Source: JAZDLR01 sp964540995
Lineage (GTDB): Bacteria; Patescibacteriota; Patescibacteriia; UBA1558; 2-01-FULL-52-15
Reading direction: 5' to 3'
Assembly (NCBI GenBank): GCA_964540995.1
Contig: CAZIOU010000008.1
Coordinates: forward strand, 1-51,889
DNA length: 51,889 nucleotides
Shown here: positions 34,094 to 42,608 of the stretch, piece by piece
How positions within the stretch are numbered: position 1 is the first letter of the stretch
How the letters are laid out: each line of letters starts with the position of its first letter
Notes under the pieces: generated by a model
What the model was told of the DNA's origin: nothing
The model's database searches: none
What the model saw: only the letters and a program-made list of their open reading frames with translations
Made by a program: the position numbers and the translations under genes

Positions 34094-36160
34094 ATGCCAG
34101 ACAAATTCAACCTCTCCTCCAAATTTAAGCCAGCCGGTGATCAACCGCAAGCCATCGAGAAATTAGTGGCTGGTTTGAAGCGTGGGGATCGCGATCAGAC
34201 ATTGCTCGGTGTCACTGGCTCGGGCAAGACGTTTACCATGGCCAACGTGGTACATCAGCTCCAGCGTCCGACTCTGATTATTTCTCATAACAAGACGTTG
34301 GCTGCGCAGCTAGCATCAGAATTCCAAGATTTCTTCCCCAACAATGCTGTCCACTATTTCGTTTCCTATTATGACTACTATCAGCCGGAAGCTTACATCC
34401 CATCCTCTGATACTCACATTGATAAAGAAACAGTCATCAATGAAGAGATCGATCGATTACGTCATGCCGCCACGCAAGCTTTACTCACACGTCGTGATGT
34501 ATTGATTGTTGCTTCGGTGTCTTGTATCTACGGTTTGGGCTCACCAGAGAACTACAGTCAGGTGCGGACGGAGTTGATCGTCGGTAAATCATTCACGCGT
34601 TATAAGTTATTGAATCATTTTAATTTCCTTCAGTATCAACGCAACGATACGACACTGACTCGTGGCACCTTCACCGTCAAAGGCGAAAATATTGAGATCT
34701 TCCCCAGTGCCGAAGAAAATCATTATTATCGTTTACGGTTTGATGGTGATCTATTGGAACGGATTGAGAAGGTTCACTATCTGACCCACGACATTGAAGA
34801 ATCACCTAAGACACTTAGTATCTTCCCGGCTAAGCATTTTATAGCGCCCGAAGCCAATCTCAAGACAGCCGAACCAACGATCAAGCAAGAACTCAAGGAG
34901 CGGATTGCTTATTTCCAGAAGAACAACAAATTGATCGAAGCGCAACGTATCGAAGAGCGGACTAATTATGATTTGGAGATGATCCGTGCCGTTGGTTACT
35001 GTAATGGTATTGAAAACTATTCTCGTATCCTTGATGGTCGTGCAGCGGGTGAACCACCGCAGACCTTGATCGATTATTTTCCTGATGATTTCCTCTTGAT
35101 GGTTGATGAGTCGCATATGACGATCCCACAGATCCGCGGTATGTATGCCGGTGATCAAGCACGCAAACAGATGTTAATTGATTATGGTTGGCGTTTGCCG
35201 AGTGCGCGGGACAATCGTCCTTTGAACTACGATGAATTTCGCCAGCGTACCGGCCAGACGGTGTATGTCTCGGCTACGCCGAATGAATATGAAGTTGGAC
35301 TTTCGAAACAAGTGGTGGAACAGATCATCCGACCGACAGGATTGGTAGATCCGATTATCGAAGTACGACCAACGGCCAAGCAAGTTGATGATGTGATCAA
35401 AGAGATTGAGCAACGTGTGACCAAGGGTCAGAGAGTGTTGTTGACGACGTTGACCAAGGCATTAGCAGAGGACATCACGGAATTATTATTGGAGCACAAT
35501 ATCAAAGCCCAATATTTGCATTCAGAAGTTGATACGCTTGACCGTATTGAGATCTTGCGTGATTTGCGTTCTGGGAAATATGACGTTCTCGTCGGTATTA
35601 ATCTCTTGAGAGAAGGTTTGGATCTGCCGGAAGTGTCATTGGTCATTATCCTCGACGCGGACAAAGAAGGTTTCTTGCGTAGTAGCACTGCTATGATTCA
35701 GATTACTGGTCGTGCTGCCCGTCACAGTGAGGGAAAAGTAATTATGTACGCCGATAATATTACTCGCTCGATGAAACAGACGATTGATGAGACTGACCGT
35801 CGAAGGCAAGTGCAATTGGATTTCAATAAGAAGCATCACATCACACCAGCAACGATTATTAAATCAATCAAAGAAAGTTCACTCAAAGGTCTGGACACCA
35901 AAGATGAATTCAAGCAGGAGATTAAGAATCTTTCAGTGGGCGAGCGGGATTTCATGTTGCATTCATTAGAACAGCAGATGGAATTAGCAGCGGCTAATCT
36001 AGAATTTGAGACGGCAGCATTGTTACGAGATCAGATTGCGTTACTAAAGGAAACGGGAAACACGAAAGTTTCGCAAGGGGGCAACCCGAGGGTTGCCCGA
36101 ACGAAAAATTCGAGGGTTTCCCGGACGGGTACGGCCAAGAAAGCCAGAACGAAGAAATAA
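34094..36160 (+). CDS. uvrB: UvrABC excinuclease subunit UvrB
   Basis: A 688-aa nucleotide-excision-repair helicase-like protein. It has Walker A (GVTGSGKTFTMANV), the beta-hairpin region (YYDYYQPEAYIPSSDTHIDKE... in part), the DEAD-like DESHMT motif, helicase motif VI (QITGRAARH) and the C-terminal UVR domain (LEQQMELAAANLEFETAALL). Beyond the UVR domain a 35-residue Arg/Lys/Thr-rich tail (from about 653) is encoded by palindromic DNA (GGCAACCCGAGGGTTGCC). This looks like a mini-element fused in frame. No SD is visible. The ATG is very close to a -10 box. Confidence 0.97.
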   Translation: MPDKFNLSSKFKPAGDQPQAIEKLVAGLKRGDRDQTLLGVTGSGKTFTMANVVHQLQRPTLIISHNKTLAAQLASEFQDFFPNNAVHYFVSYYDYYQPEAYIPSSDTHIDKETVINEEIDRLRHAATQALLTRRDVLIVASVSCIYGLGSPENYSQVRTELIVGKSFTRYKLLNHFNFLQYQRNDTTLTRGTFTVKGENIEIFPSAEENHYYRLRFDGDLLERIEKVHYLTHDIEESPKTLSIFPAKHFIAPEANLKTAEPTIKQELKERIAYFQKNNKLIEAQRIEERTNYDLEMIRAVGYCNGIENYSRILDGRAAGEPPQTLIDYFPDDFLLMVDESHMTIPQIRGMYAGDQARKQMLIDYGWRLPSARDNRPLNYDEFRQRTGQTVYVSATPNEYEVGLSKQVVEQIIRPTGLVDPIIEVRPTAKQVDDVIKEIEQRVTKGQRVLLTTLTKALAEDITELLLEHNIKAQYLHSEVDTLDRIEILRDLRSGKYDVLVGINLLREGLDLPEVSLVIILDADKEGFLRSSTAMIQITGRAARHSEGKVIMYADNITRSMKQTIDETDRRRQVQLDFNKKHHITPATIIKSIKESSLKGLDTKDEFKQEIKNLSVGERDFMLHSLEQQMELAAANLEFETAALLRDQIALLKETGNTKVSQGGNPRVARTKNSRVSRTGTAKKARTKK

Positions 36161-36161
36161 A

Positions 36162-36944
36162 ATGGAACGAGATTGGTCCTCTTTGATAGCCGAATTACAA
36201 CGATCATTCGATAGTGGCTTCTTGCTGATTGATAAACCGGTTGGTGAACCATCGATGCGTACGGTTAGTCAATTGCGTCGTATCACTGGCCAGAAGAAAA
36301 TCGGTTTCGCTGGTACGTTGGACCCTATGGCTAGTGGTTTATTGGTTATGGGAATCAACAAGGCTACTAAGTTGCTTGATTGGTGGCATCAATGGCCCAA
36401 AGAATACGAAGCGGAGATTACGCTGGGAAAAGTGTCGACTACCTATGATGGGGAAGGTGAGATTACCACCCCTGCTTGTCAGCATCCCCTCCTTAACAAG
36501 GAGGGGAAAGGCCCGTCCGCCATGCGAGCGCATGCGAGTCGGGCGTGGGTGGTAACTGCTGAGGCAATTCAAAATGCAGTGCGGTCATTTGTCGGGCAGA
36601 TTGAGCAAGTGCCGCCGATGTACTCAGCCAAAAGTGTCGGCGGCAAAAGATTGTATGAACTAGCACGCCAAGGCCAAGAAGTAGAGCGTAAACCGTCAAC
36701 CGTTACTATTCACTCTATTGATATTCTAGATTATCACTATCCTATTGTGAAAATTAAAGTCCGCTGTTCGACTGGCACATACATTCGTTCTCTAGCTCAT
36801 GACCTTGGGCAGCGATTGGGAGTGGGTGCCTATCTATCGGCTTTGCGACGTACCGCTATCGGTGACTATACAGTGTTGCAAGCCAAGAAGATTGATAATG
36901 TGTCATTGGAAAATTGGCTTCAGCATTTATTGCGTATAAAATAA
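36162..36944 (+). CDS. truB: tRNA pseudouridine-55 synthase TruB
   Basis: A 260-aa enzyme that makes pseudouridine 55 in the T loop. It has the catalytic motif FAGTLDPMASGLL, the QVPPMYSAKSVGGKRLYELAR motif and the CSTGTYIRSLAHDLG motif. An open frame extends upstream to 36093 inside uvrB, but the ATG at 36162, 1 base after the uvrB stop, fits the family's start. Residues about 102-130 (QHPLLNKEGKGPSAMRAHAS and flanks) are an extra segment encoded by an 87-bp palindromic insertion (36465-36553). It falls between the TTYDGEG strand and the next conserved helix. Confidence 0.94.
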   Translation: MERDWSSLIAELQRSFDSGFLLIDKPVGEPSMRTVSQLRRITGQKKIGFAGTLDPMASGLLVMGINKATKLLDWWHQWPKEYEAEITLGKVSTTYDGEGEITTPACQHPLLNKEGKGPSAMRAHASRAWVVTAEAIQNAVRSFVGQIEQVPPMYSAKSVGGKRLYELARQGQEVERKPSTVTIHSIDILDYHYPIVKIKVRCSTGTYIRSLAHDLGQRLGVGAYLSALRRTAIGDYTVLQAKKIDNVSLENWLQHLLRIK

Positions 36945-36971
36945 AAGACCCCACATCTGTGACGTGGGGTC
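36945..36971 (-). terminator. Terminator for the small minus-strand gene, adjoining the truB stop
   Basis: GACCCCAC (36947-36954) pairs with GTGGGGTC (36964-36971). On the minus strand a TTTTATTTTAT tract follows. It also lies right after the truB stop, so it may serve both strands. Confidence 0.75.
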
Positions 36972-36981
36972 GGGAGCGGAA

Positions 36982-37191
36982 TCAGTCGGCGAGGACGTAT
37001 TTCCGTTGTTGGGTATCGAGTCGGAGTAATCCGAGGTCTACCCAGTGGAGGATCTGATCGATGGCAACGAAACCGTCCGCATCAAACTTGGTAAGTTCAG
37101 TGATAGCTACACCATCGTTGTTCTCGATATGTCGGAAGAGATTGTAAGCCGGACCAGACCGGATGTTAGGAAGACAGAAGCAGCTGCCCAA
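36982..37191 (-). CDS. Small hypothetical protein, winged-helix-like
   Basis: A 69-aa protein. TTG start at 37191 is preceded by a perfect AGGAGG six nt upstream, and the stop is followed 10 bp later by a terminator with a U-tract. This supports the minus strand over the overlapping plus-strand frame. The sequence AITELTKFDADGFVAIDQIL, then HWVDLGLLRLDTQQRKYVL, has the helix, helix and beta-wing pattern of a small winged-helix domain. Function unknown. Confidence 0.6.
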   Translation of the reverse strand: MGSCFCLPNIRSGPAYNLFRHIENNDGVAITELTKFDADGFVAIDQILHWVDLGLLRLDTQQRKYVLAD

Positions 37192-37285
37192 GTGCTACCT
37201 CCTAGGAGGGTGAGAGAAAATAACAATTCGTCCAAGGGGGCGAATTCATCATTAAAATAACCCAGTTCTATATATTTGTCAATAT

Positions 37286-37321
37286 GAAAGCCCCTTATAC
37301 CGAGATGGTACAAGGGGCTGT
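37286..37321 (-). terminator. Hairpin after the 143-aa membrane protein gene
   Basis: AGCCCCTT (37289-37296) pairs with AAGGGGCT (37312-37319). On the minus strand it is followed by TTCATATTG, a weak U-tract. Confidence 0.55.
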
Positions 37322-37324
37322 GAG

Positions 37325-37756
37325 TTAGGCGGCTCGGGGAGGGTCGCCCATAATGTGATTGAGCCAACGCTCTGACCGGCCGAAACGTCCGATGAAGCGG
37401 CCGAGGCGGTTAGCGGCGAAGCTGAAGAAAGCGATCCAACCACAATCGACGATGGCTGGGATCTTGAACCAGTGCACGAAAAAAGTCATTGCGACTAGGT
37501 AGCCAACGATCCCTCCGGCCAGGAACAGAGATCCTGCCCAGCGTACGCGCCAGAAACGCGCACCGATGCATATCGATGTGAACGCAGCTAAGGCGAGGCT
37601 GGCATCGACGGCACGGGGATAAAGTATGATTGCCAAAATCAGGAGTTGCGATGAGGTCGTGATATCGAAGATTTCTTTGAAACGCGCGCGGTGGACTTCA
37701 CTTCTCTTGCGATGGCTCGTCTCGACAGTCAAAGGAAGGATTTTGCCGCCCTGCAT
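37325..37756 (-). CDS. Small membrane protein
   Basis: An unrecognised 143-aa protein with a basic N-terminus (HRKRSEVHRARFKEIF) and about three to four transmembrane segments, near residues 33-55, 70-95 and 97-115. A basic amphipathic C-terminus follows (RLGRFIGRFGRSERW). ATG at 37756 follows GGAGG by 5 nt. It stands alone with a terminator. Function unknown. The strong SD places it in the same class as the other orphan genes. Confidence 0.6.
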   Translation of the reverse strand: MQGGKILPLTVETSHRKRSEVHRARFKEIFDITTSSQLLILAIILYPRAVDASLALAAFTSICIGARFWRVRWAGSLFLAGGIVGYLVAMTFFVHWFKIPAIVDCGWIAFFSFAANRLGRFIGRFGRSERWLNHIMGDPPRAA

Positions 37757-37960
37757 CCTAACCTCCGTGGTATAGTGGTTCGTTACTCAAAGAGCAGAAA
37801 ACCCTATTAGACTAACTATTGTGGCTGATTTCGTCAACATCAACCCCATAGCTCTTGATTTTTAGCAGCAATTATGATACTTTAGGCAAGTCAAACGTAA
37901 TCATTATTTTGCCGTATGATGAGTTTGGACATTTAATCTTTCAAATTTAACTATCAAGTC

Positions 37961-38230
37961 ATGCCACAGAAGAAAGCTTCTATCAAGGACGTACGACGCA
38001 TCAAGAAAAATACTGCTCGTAACGCTCTCGTCCTACGCAACATCAAAGAGATTGTGAAGGACGCTCAGAAAGCTCTGGTTGCCGGAGATGCCGCCAAGGC
38101 TCACGAGCACTACCTCAAGCTACAGAAAGCTGTCGATAAAGCGGTTAAAGCCAAGGTGATCAAAGCCAACGCTGCCAACCGTAAGAAGTCTCGCTTGAGC
38201 AAGAAGATTGCTGCTAGCAAGAAGAAATAA
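37961..38230 (+). CDS. rpsT: 30S ribosomal protein S20
   Basis: An 89-aa, very basic helical protein with the S20 pattern: IKDVRRIKKNTARNALVLRN, then AHEHYLKLQKAVDKAV and the NRKKSRLSKKI end. It binds 16S rRNA early in 30S assembly. No SD before the ATG. It is a single-gene unit ended by a terminator at 38235-38264. Confidence 0.95.
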   Translation: MPQKKASIKDVRRIKKNTARNALVLRNIKEIVKDAQKALVAGDAAKAHEHYLKLQKAVDKAVKAKVIKANAANRKKSRLSKKIAASKKK

Positions 38231-38234
38231 ATTT

Positions 38235-38264
38235 AAAAGCACTCGGTTCGCCGGGTGCTTTTTG
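38235..38264 (+). terminator. rpsT terminator
   Basis: AAAGCACTCGG pairs with CCGGGTGCTTT around TTCG, followed by TTTTT directly after the rpsT stop. Confidence 0.88.
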
Positions 38265-38282
38265 ATTTGGAGAGTATCAAGC

Positions 38283-38331
38283 TAGATTGCCGCGTCGTCG
38301 ACAAGGCTCGACTCCTCGCAATGACAGACAG
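38283..38331. repeat. Dispersed palindromic repeat, short copy
   Basis: GATTGCCGCGTCGTCG and the right part CTCCTCGCAATGACAG belong to the same repeat type as 33974-34078, here in a shortened form between rpsT and holA. Confidence 0.55.
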
Positions 38332-38334
38332 GGA

Positions 38335-39282
38335 TTAAATCTTCTCGATTAGCAGTGCTAGTGTGGCGCGGTCGTTGGCTGATAGTTTCAAACGACGGTC
38401 GCTGGAGATAAGCGCTTGATAGATAGCTGTCATCTGCCCAGGGTTGAAGTTACGCAGTTGAGTTAATAGTTTCTTGGCGACGAAGGGATGTACCCCCAGA
38501 TGCGTGGCTAGTGCATAGGAATTATTGAGTCCAGCATTGGTCGGGATTTGGGCTAGTAAGCGAAATTGTCTGGCGACCATGGCTAAGATATAGAGACCTT
38601 CGGCGCCACTACGGAGGAGTGTCTCGATCAAATCATGGGCAGTGGCTTTGTCCCGTTGGCCACAAGCATCGATGGCTTGGAAGATCTGATTGGTAATTTT
38701 GCTACTGACAAATTCTTCGACTACGGCTGGAGTGACTGGATTGTGGCCACTGTGGCAGAGCTTGTGAATCTCATTATGTAGTTCCCACGTGTCATTGCCG
38801 ACCAGCTCGATCAGCATTTGGATCGCCTCGGTGGTGAAGGAGATATTGTATTTCTTGGCTTCAGTTGCCACCCAACGATTGAGAGCATCGCCAGTTAGTT
38901 CTACAAATTCAGTGACGTATTTGAAACGTTGCAAAGCTTTGATCAAAGGGTGTTTGGCTGGCAGTTTGGAGTCAGGTTGCCACAGCACGAGGTAGTGTTC
39001 TTCTTTGGTATCTTGTTGGCTCTGCAACCATTCAAGCAAAGGCTGCTCGAATTCATCCCACTCCGGTGCTGATAAGATGTCACGGATAATGATTAGGTTG
39101 CGTTGGCTAAACATGCCCTGACCTTTGAGTAGGTTAAGCAGTCGTGACCAATCCATAGATTCGCCATCAAAAGTATAGATAGCATTACCGCTAGGGTCTA
39201 CGGCCGAGCGGAATTTGTCTTTGATAGAATCGATGGTCATTTTGGCCCGATAGATGTCAGGGCCGTGGAGGAAGAAGATCAT
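38335..39282 (-). CDS. holA: DNA polymerase III subunit delta
   Basis: A 315-aa clamp-loader subunit that opens the sliding clamp. It begins MIFFLHGPDIYRAKMTIDSI, the usual delta N-terminus with its degenerate P-loop-like region. It has FSQRNLIIIRDIL, EFVELTGDALNRWV, LVGNDTWELHNEIHKL and the C-terminal helical collar (ILAMVARQFRLLAQI, LGVHPFVAKKLL). The length is normal for the family. No SD upstream. Confidence 0.92.
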   Translation of the reverse strand: MIFFLHGPDIYRAKMTIDSIKDKFRSAVDPSGNAIYTFDGESMDWSRLLNLLKGQGMFSQRNLIIIRDILSAPEWDEFEQPLLEWLQSQQDTKEEHYLVLWQPDSKLPAKHPLIKALQRFKYVTEFVELTGDALNRWVATEAKKYNISFTTEAIQMLIELVGNDTWELHNEIHKLCHSGHNPVTPAVVEEFVSSKITNQIFQAIDACGQRDKATAHDLIETLLRSGAEGLYILAMVARQFRLLAQIPTNAGLNNSYALATHLGVHPFVAKKLLTQLRNFNPGQMTAIYQALISSDRRLKLSANDRATLALLIEKI

Positions 39283-39287
39283 TTTAA

Positions 39288-39480
39288 CTAGGCGTTAGGA
39301 ATTAGGACGTAGGTTGTAGGAAGAGGCGGAGTCGGCCTCTGGCCGAGGAACTGGAAACTGGGAATTAGGGAGCGGGCAGAAACTAACATTGGTATTGAAA
39401 TATAGTAAATGAATAATGGTGTCCTACTACAACCTACTGCCTACGTCCTAATCGAGCTGAGCTCGACCTAATTCCTAATT
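39288..39480. repeat. Imperfect long inverted repeat between holA and polA
   Basis: The left arm (39306-39332, GAATTAGGACGTAGGTTGTAGG) is matched by the right arm (39421-39475, CCTACTACAACCTACTGCC, CTACGTCCTAAT and CTAATTCC). The 15-bp palindrome TCGAGCTGAGCTCGA (39452-39466) interrupts the right arm. The right end overlaps the last codons of polA (EIRN and stop). Confidence 0.6.
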
Positions 39481-42293
39481 TCCTCCATCTCCGACCAATT
39501 CTCTCCCACCTTCACATCAACTACCAAAGGCACCTTGAGCTTAGTCACGCCTTCCATGATAGCTTTGACTTCTTTGGCCACCTTGGCTACTTCTTTGTCA
39601 GGCACTTCGAAGACCAATTCGTCATGGACTTGTAACAGCATCTTAGACTTGGGAGAGATTTGTGGCAAGCGGACAGCTAGTTCGATCATAGCCAGTTTGA
39701 TGATGTCAGCGGCCGATCCTTGAAGAGGGGTGTTGACGGCCATACGTTCGGCCTGTGCGACTAGCTGGGGCATGGTGGAGTGGATTTCGGGTAGGTAACG
39801 TCTACGACCAAACATGGTTTCGACAAATCCTTGATCACGCACCTCTAGCTTGGTCTCGTCGATATATTTTTTTACGCCTTTGTAGAGATCAAAATATTTA
39901 GAGATAAATTCCTTGGCTTCGTCACGGCTGATACCAGTACGCTGTGCTAGTCCGACAGAACCGAGACCATAGATAACGCCGAAGTTAACTTCTTTGGCTT
40001 TGCGCCTCTCGTCTTTGGTTACTTGCTCTAGCGGAATCTTATTGATCTTGGCGGCGGTAGCAGCATGGATATCTTCACCGGCCTTAAAACTCTTGACCAT
40101 TACTGGATCTTCAGAAATATGTGCCACCAAGCGTAGCTCAATTTGCGAGTAGTCAGCTGACACTAATTGGCAACCATGGTCCGCGATGAACGCTTGTCTG
40201 ATCTCACGACCAATTTCCGTCCGGATAGGAATATTTTGTAGATTAGGATTGATAGAGGACAAGCGGCCAGTAGCAGCGATAGTCTGATTGAAGCTAGTAT
40301 GAATCCGTTTATCGACCTTGGAAACCATCCTCGGTAAGGCCGTGATATACGTGGATTGCAATTTGGTTAACTCCCTATATTCCGAGATGAAAGGGATGAT
40401 CGGATGGCGACCTTCTAGCTTATCCAATTCGGAGGCCGCAGTGGAAATGCCGGTTTTAGTTTTCTTTAATCCCTTGATATCAATTTTCAGCTCATCAAAC
40501 AGAATCTCTTTGAGTTGCAACGGTGAGGAAATATTAAATTCACGACCAGCGAGTTTATGTATCTTTTTGGTTACGTCAGCGATACGTGTTTCAAAGCGTT
40601 TTTCCATTTTCTTCAGCAAAGCTGTATCCACACTAATTCCCGCCAACTGCATGTCACCAAGCACAGCGATCAGCGGAGCTTCGATAGTGTTTTGCAATTT
40701 TAAGAGGTTAGCTTCGGCTAACTCCTTCTTTAAAGTGAGGTAGAGACGATAGGAGAAGTCGGCGTCTTCGGCGGCGTACCAGCTAAGTGATGCTTCAGGG
40801 ATGGATTCGATGTCGAGTTCTTTTTTCGCCTTTTTAATTTTTGGGGCAGTAGTATCGTCCGGGATCCGGGGTCCGCTATCCGCTGCTAGTTCCTTTAATT
40901 CTTGCATACGCACACCGAAATAATTGAAAGCTAATTCTTCCAGCTTCAACCCACGATCTGGCTTGAGTAGGAAAGCAGCAATCATCGTATCAAAGGTAAT
41001 TCCTTGGACCGTAATACCAAGTTGCTTCAAGATCTCATAATCGTATTTGATATTATGTCCTACCTTCTCAACTTTGGGATCTTCGAGAATAGTCTGAAAT
41101 AGTTTGACGAATAATTTTCGATCAGCGTCTGTACGTAGACTGATGAAATAGCCTTCGGCTTCCTGCCAGCTGAAGCTAGCGCCAAGAATCTTCACTTCAA
41201 GTGGATCAAGGCCGGTTGTTTCGGTATCAAGAGCAAAAACTTTCTGCGCTTTGAGCTTGGTGACGAACTTTTTCATGGCTACTTCGCCCTTGATTAGTTC
41301 ATAGGTTTCGTTGTGTGTACCAATTTTTCCCTTCGACTCCTCGACGGACTCGTCGCTCAGGGTGACTCCGCTCTGACCCGCCCTCATACCTGGCTGTAGC
41401 TCCGGCGAAGCAGTTGGCCGAGGGATCTTGTCGATTAAGCTGCGGAACTCAAGACGTTGGAAAATATCAAAAACCTTCTTGCGGTCAAAGTTATGAATAG
41501 CAGCCTTCTCCAGATCAACATTAACTTTGAGGTCAGTGATAATAGTACCGAGCATTCTACTTTGGAAAGCTTGCTCCTTCTGATCTAGTAATAATTGTCT
41601 GGTGCGATCTTTAATTTTAGGCGAATCGATATTCTTGTAGACACCTTCCAATGAACCGAATTCTTGGATCAGCGCTTGAGCGCCTTTCTCACCGATGCCT
41701 TTGACTCCAGGGATGTTATCCGACGTGTCGCCCATGATGGCTTTGAGTTCGATTAACTGTTTTGGCTCTAAGCCATAGCGAGCTTTGACTCCTGCCACAT
41801 CATAGGTGATAGTGTCATTGATACCACGCTTAAGGGTATAGACCTCTGTCAGCTTATTGACCAGTTGTAAACTGTCGTTATCTCCGGTGACAATAATATT
41901 TTTCACATCTTTGTGCTGGGCAGTATTATGCGTGACGATGCTACCAACGATATCATCGGCTTCGAAGCCAGCTTGTGATAGGCGGGGGATTTCTAGCGCA
42001 TCAAGTATCTGCTCCACGAGTTCGATTTGACTATAAAATTCATCAGGAGCCTTTTCACGAGTGCCTTTGTATTCTTGGTATTCAGTGTGACGAAAGGTTG
42101 GTCCAGCTAGGTCAAAAGCAGCGATGATGTAATCAGGCTTGAGCTCTTTGATCAGGCGGAGGAGGATGGAGGTGAAGCCATAGGCGGCATTAATCATAAT
42201 GCCGTCCTTGGTCGTCAGAGGAGGAATGGCGTGCCAGGCACGATAGAGTAGTGAGAAGGTGTCGATGATGACGAGTTTTTTGGCTTTGGGCAT
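39468..42293 (-). CDS. polA: DNA polymerase I
   Basis: A 941-aa family A polymerase. Residues 1-290 are the 5'-3' exonuclease (FSLLYRAWHAIPPL, then TGDNDSLQLV and MGDTSDNIPGVKGIG). About 335-520 is a 3'-5' exonuclease with intact acidic residues (FALDTETTGLDP, HNIKYDYEILKQ, YAAEDADFSYRLY). About 560-940 is the polymerase with motif A (SADYSQIELRLVAH), motif B (RRKAKEVNFGVIYGLG) and motif C (LLQVHDELVFEVP). The linker at about 297-325 contains an in-frame palindromic insertion (41329-41362). The start has TATTAT 6 nt upstream, suggesting a leaderless mRNA. Confidence 0.97.
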   Translation of the reverse strand: MPKAKKLVIIDTFSLLYRAWHAIPPLTTKDGIMINAAYGFTSILLRLIKELKPDYIIAAFDLAGPTFRHTEYQEYKGTREKAPDEFYSQIELVEQILDALEIPRLSQAGFEADDIVGSIVTHNTAQHKDVKNIIVTGDNDSLQLVNKLTEVYTLKRGINDTITYDVAGVKARYGLEPKQLIELKAIMGDTSDNIPGVKGIGEKGAQALIQEFGSLEGVYKNIDSPKIKDRTRQLLLDQKEQAFQSRMLGTIITDLKVNVDLEKAAIHNFDRKKVFDIFQRLEFRSLIDKIPRPTASPELQPGMRAGQSGVTLSDESVEESKGKIGTHNETYELIKGEVAMKKFVTKLKAQKVFALDTETTGLDPLEVKILGASFSWQEAEGYFISLRTDADRKLFVKLFQTILEDPKVEKVGHNIKYDYEILKQLGITVQGITFDTMIAAFLLKPDRGLKLEELAFNYFGVRMQELKELAADSGPRIPDDTTAPKIKKAKKELDIESIPEASLSWYAAEDADFSYRLYLTLKKELAEANLLKLQNTIEAPLIAVLGDMQLAGISVDTALLKKMEKRFETRIADVTKKIHKLAGREFNISSPLQLKEILFDELKIDIKGLKKTKTGISTAASELDKLEGRHPIIPFISEYRELTKLQSTYITALPRMVSKVDKRIHTSFNQTIAATGRLSSINPNLQNIPIRTEIGREIRQAFIADHGCQLVSADYSQIELRLVAHISEDPVMVKSFKAGEDIHAATAAKINKIPLEQVTKDERRKAKEVNFGVIYGLGSVGLAQRTGISRDEAKEFISKYFDLYKGVKKYIDETKLEVRDQGFVETMFGRRRYLPEIHSTMPQLVAQAERMAVNTPLQGSAADIIKLAMIELAVRLPQISPKSKMLLQVHDELVFEVPDKEVAKVAKEVKAIMEGVTKLKVPLVVDVKVGENWSEMEEIRN

Positions 42294-42346
42294 GGGCTAA
42301 TAATAGCAGGTTTGAGGTATAATTCCAGACGGTCTTTAGTCGGTTT

Positions 42347-42375
42347 TGACAGGCTATTTCCTCTGTGCTAGATTT
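42347..42375 (+). promoter_or_regulatory. Candidate proC promoter
   Basis: TTGACA with a 17-bp spacer and TAGATT on the plus strand, in the gap between the divergent polA and proC genes. It would give a leader of about 230 nt ahead of proC. Confidence 0.6.
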
Positions 42376-42385
42376 TAACTACTTT

Positions 42386-42472
42386 ATGAAAATGTCTGTT
42401 TATACAATCTTTTTCTCTCCAGTACCGACCCCAGATATCCTGCGGTCGGGCTATATTCGGTGTTCTCAATAA
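42386..42472 (+). CDS. Possible 28-aa leader peptide ahead of proC
   Basis: A short frame in the proC leader encoding MKMSVYTIFFSPVPTPDILR and eight more residues, then TAA. It contains three prolines in six residues (SPVPTP). It has no clear SD. It is followed 16 bp later by a terminator-like hairpin. Because proC makes proline, a proline-sensing attenuator is conceivable, but this is weakly supported. Confidence 0.25.
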   Translation: MKMSVYTIFFSPVPTPDILRSGYIRCSQ

Positions 42473-42487
42473 GTAATCTCAGATATC

Positions 42488-42518
42488 AGAAGCCCTGCCG
42501 TAGTTGCAGGGCTTCTTT
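42488..42518 (+). terminator. Terminator-like hairpin 1 in the proC leader
   Basis: AGAAGCCCTGC pairs with GCAGGGCTTCT, followed by TT. It lies between the candidate promoter and proC, so it could attenuate transcription. Confidence 0.6.
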
Positions 42519-42554
42519 GTATCTTCCCCCGGAAATTGTAACCACTAGAATTTC

Positions 42555-42591
42555 CCGTGGAGCAGGCAAAGAGCTTGCTCCACGGTTCTTT
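42555..42591 (+). terminator. Terminator-like hairpin 2 in the proC leader
   Basis: CCGTGGAGCA pairs with TGCTCCACGG and is followed by TTCTTT, 17 bases before the proC start. It comes just ahead of the TAGGAGG SD. Confidence 0.6.
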
Positions 42592-42608
42592 AGTTAGGAG
42601 GGTGACAT

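Noticed and set aside
37045..37260. Plus-strand 71-codon frame
   Set aside because: The opposite-strand gene has a perfect SD, a sensible start and a terminator; this frame has neither.
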